From the NCBI RefSeq assembly GCF_000731675.1, contig NZ_JMIT01000001.1:991526-1055525 (forward strand): 64,000 bases of DNA, given 5' to 3'. A model generated the notes under the pieces. That model did not search any database. It worked only from the letters and a program-made list of their open reading frames with translations, and had not been told where the DNA came from. This DNA is from Pseudomonas capeferrum. GTDB lineage: Bacteria; Pseudomonadota; Gammaproteobacteria; Pseudomonadales; Pseudomonadaceae. This document shows positions 62,177-64,000 of the stretch, piece after piece. A program made the translations under genes and the position numbers. The first letter of the stretch is position 1, and every line of letters starts with the position of its first letter.

Positions 62177-62800
62177 ATGACGGACAAACTGGTTATCGGG
62201 GATTTCAACAATTCATCGTGGTCGTTGCGTGCGTGGCTGGTAATGGTGACCGCAAACGCTGCATTCGACACGGTTCAGGTCAAGCTGGAACAGCCTGATA
62301 CACACCGGCAGATCGGCGAGTACTCGCCTTCGGGCAAAGTCCCGGCACTGTTGCTGGACAACGTGGTGATCAACGACAGCCTTGCCATCAGCGAGTACAT
62401 CGCCGAAACACACCCCGCTGCCAACCTTTGGCCCCAGGATGCCCGGCTCAGGGCGCTGGCGCGTGCGGCAGCCGCAGAAATGCACGCCGGCTTCACCCAC
62501 CTGCGCACCCAGATGTCGTTCGGCCTGGGCACTGGCGACGATGCAGGCCCGTTGACCGAGGAAACCCAAGCAGAGATCGCCAGGATCTTCTCCATCTGGG
62601 GCGGCCTGCGGGCGGCGAGCCAGTCCAGCACATTCCTCTGCGGCAAGTTCGGCATCGTAGACGCGATGTTCACCCCTGTGGTGTTTCGCTTGCGCCGTTA
62701 TGGCATCAGCGTGCCGCCGGCTCTACAAAGCTACGTGGATCAGATACTGGCTTATGGCCCGGTTCAGCAGTGGATGAAAAAAGCAGCTGTAGAAGTCTAA
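62177..62800 (+). CDS. Glutathione S-transferase family protein
   Basis: A 207-residue GST. The N-terminal thioredoxin-like domain has LVIGDFNNSSWSLRAWLVM for the glutathione site, the cis-proline in GKVPALLLDN, and INDSLAISEYIAE. The helical C-terminal domain follows (KFGIVDAMFTPVVFRLRRYG). It conjugates or isomerises electrophiles with glutathione. AGGAAAGGA precedes the ATG. It is followed 71 bp later by the EamA transporter gene and is divergent from an AraC-type regulator. Confidence 0.9.
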   Translation: MTDKLVIGDFNNSSWSLRAWLVMVTANAAFDTVQVKLEQPDTHRQIGEYSPSGKVPALLLDNVVINDSLAISEYIAETHPAANLWPQDARLRALARAAAAEMHAGFTHLRTQMSFGLGTGDDAGPLTEETQAEIARIFSIWGGLRAASQSSTFLCGKFGIVDAMFTPVVFRLRRYGISVPPALQSYVDQILAYGPVQQWMKKAAVEV

Positions 62801-62871
62801 AAATCTACCGGCACCCATACGTTGAACACGTCAGAAAACTAGAAATCACGGCAACAGAAGTGGAGTTGTGC

Positions 62872-63777
62872 ATGTGGATCCATAACAAGCGTCCCATTGT
62901 CGAGTTGACGGTCGGTGGGTTGATGCTCAGCCTCTCAGCGCTCGCAGTGGCATTCGCCAATATCGGTGCTGGCGGGGCAGGGTTCTACCGGATGTTGTTC
63001 GCTTCGGTGCTGTTTTTCCTGTTGCTCAAGGCGCGGCGGATTCCGGTACTGCTTAAAAATTACCGGGCGCAACTTTATACCGGGCTGGCGGGGGTGTTTC
63101 TGGCGATCGATCTGGTGCTTTGGCATCAGAGTATCTACATCGTGGGGCCGGGCATTGGCTCTATTCTCACCAACTGCCAGGTGTTCTTCATGACCCTATT
63201 GGGTATGTATCTGCTGAAGGAACGACCTTCGGTTTATTTCCTGATTTCCATAACCCTCGCGTTCGTTGGGCTGTACTTGCTTCTGGTGCCTGAGATGACC
63301 AACGCCGTGGGCATCAAAGGGGTTGTGTTTGGGGTGTTTTCGGGCCTCGCCTACGCCATCTGCGTCTATTTCCTGAAGATCAACGCGCAGTTGCCTGACG
63401 GCGGCGGTGACAAAATTGCTCAGATGCTCAACCTGAGTATCTGGGCAGCCTTGGTACTGCTGGCCTACGCGATGCTCAGCGGTGAGAATCTACGGATCGT
63501 CGACGGCCAAACGTGGGTGATGCTGATTATCTATGGCGTATTGGTGCAATTCGTTGGGTGGATGCTGGTCAACCGTTCGATTGGTAGCATCAGCTTGGGG
63601 CTCGCCGGGCTGATTTTGCTGCTGGAACCGGTGATCACATATCTCATCGATGTGACGCTCTTGGGCAAGACCAGCACTGCTCTTCAGGTATGCGGTGCAC
63701 TGTTGACGATCTTCGCAGTCTACATTGGCTCGATCAAACCACCAGAGAAAGCCCAACCTCTACCGCTAGCAAACTGA
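62872..63777 (+). CDS. EamA/DMT family transporter
   Basis: A 301-residue inner-membrane protein with ten helices in two EamA repeats: GGLMLSLSALAVAFANIGAGGAGFYRMLFA starts the first, and WMLVNRSIGSISLGLAGLILLLEPVITYL near the end of the second is the typical EamA signature. TGGAG lies 6 bp before the ATG at 62872. Such proteins export amino acids or small metabolites. Co-transcription with the GST gene is likely. Confidence 0.88.
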   Translation: MWIHNKRPIVELTVGGLMLSLSALAVAFANIGAGGAGFYRMLFASVLFFLLLKARRIPVLLKNYRAQLYTGLAGVFLAIDLVLWHQSIYIVGPGIGSILTNCQVFFMTLLGMYLLKERPSVYFLISITLAFVGLYLLLVPEMTNAVGIKGVVFGVFSGLAYAICVYFLKINAQLPDGGGDKIAQMLNLSIWAALVLLAYAMLSGENLRIVDGQTWVMLIIYGVLVQFVGWMLVNRSIGSISLGLAGLILLLEPVITYLIDVTLLGKTSTALQVCGALLTIFAVYIGSIKPPEKAQPLPLAN

Positions 63778-63851
63778 ATCGTGGACGATACTGGATGCTT
63801 TGGAGGCCCACATACCTCCTATGGCATTTCTTACGCTCTCGCTGCTGAGGA

Positions 63852-64000
63852 TCACTCACCCGTTGGCCATCGGTAAGCGTCCGGCGAGCTCACCCGGCGG
63901 TATCCATTGATGCCGATCTCGCTGGCCCGATTCGTCGGCAGCCGCGTCAGAACACCTTCGAGATAGGCATATGGATGGTGCCAATTCATGCGCGCCGATT
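63852..64000 (-). pseudogene. 3' end of an IS66-type transposase (TnpC), running off the window
   Basis: Read on the minus strand from 63998, the frame gives HPYAYLEGVLTRLPTNRASE, matching the C-terminus of IS66-family TnpC (DPYAYLKDVLTRLP then SEI). The expected end, with a QLLPHxW-type motif, is replaced by unrelated residues to a stop at 63852-63854. This points to a frameshift or decay. The rest lies outside the window. Confidence 0.65.

Noticed and set aside
1..64000. tRNA, rRNA, prophage genes or integrase
   Set aside because: I looked for tRNA T-loop GGTTCGAATCC-like strings, capsid, terminase, tail and tyrosine-recombinase motifs. None was convincing, so no RNA gene or prophage is reported.

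Overview
The window looks like a chromosomal segment of a Pseudomonas of the P. putida type. The signs are high-GC coding sequence, strong Shine-Dalgarno starts, a P. putida-style REP pair at 12793-12924, an OprD porin, an STN-type TonB receptor, and many catabolic operons with PucR, MarR, GlxA, AraC and LysR regulators. All assignments come from reading the translated sequence; no database search was run.

Layout. 2-7582: the 3' end of an FAD/Fe-S oxidoreductase gene, then a PucR regulator, a GABA-type aminotransferase, an amino acid permease and a succinate-semialdehyde dehydrogenase. Together these form an uptake and degradation unit for GABA or a similar omega-amino acid. 7777-12696: a compact four-gene operon encoding a SLOG-fold protein, an alpha/beta-hydrolase, a TPR-S-like/trypsin fusion and a membrane-anchored TIR protein. 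It resembles a biological-conflict (immune) system and is the best candidate for something undescribed. 13000-23309: a NYN/OST-HTH protein, a histidine phosphatase, an AraC regulator with a divergent MFS pump, a TonB siderophore receptor with a likely Fur box, and an SDR/alcohol dehydrogenase pair under a GlxA-type regulator.

23363-30651: an IS3-family relic, then a vanillate-demethylase-like unit. It holds a reductase, a Rieske oxygenase, glutathione-independent formaldehyde dehydrogenase, an aromatic acid MFS importer and an OprD porin, with a divergent MarR regulator and a clear operator-like palindrome. It probably takes up and O-demethylates a methoxylated aromatic and oxidises the formaldehyde released.

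30854-56649: a large catabolic cluster of about 25 kb whose substrate I cannot name. It opens with an envelope/export module (DUF1302, DUF1329, YCF48-like, RND/MMPL). It continues with an MFS transporter, nitroreductase, cupin, FAH hydrolase, epimerase-type dehydrogenase, cyclase, and an arylsulfatase with its own exported formylglycine-generating enzyme and a Cache protein. A two-domain VOC dioxygenase with a C-C hydrolase, a chemoreceptor, two related LysR regulators, an FAD monooxygenase, a Rieske ferredoxin, an amidohydrolase and a GlcG-like protein complete it. Three copies of a related 15-bp dyad lie in front of its three main promoter regions. The gene set fits desulfation, ring hydroxylation and meta-cleavage of an aromatic compound.

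56650-64000: an accessory region with a decayed IS1182-type transposase, a coiled-coil gene tail, several unknown genes (one possibly ADP-ribosyltransferase-like), then an AraC regulator divergent from a glutathione S-transferase, an EamA exporter, and the 3' end of an IS66-type transposase at the window edge.
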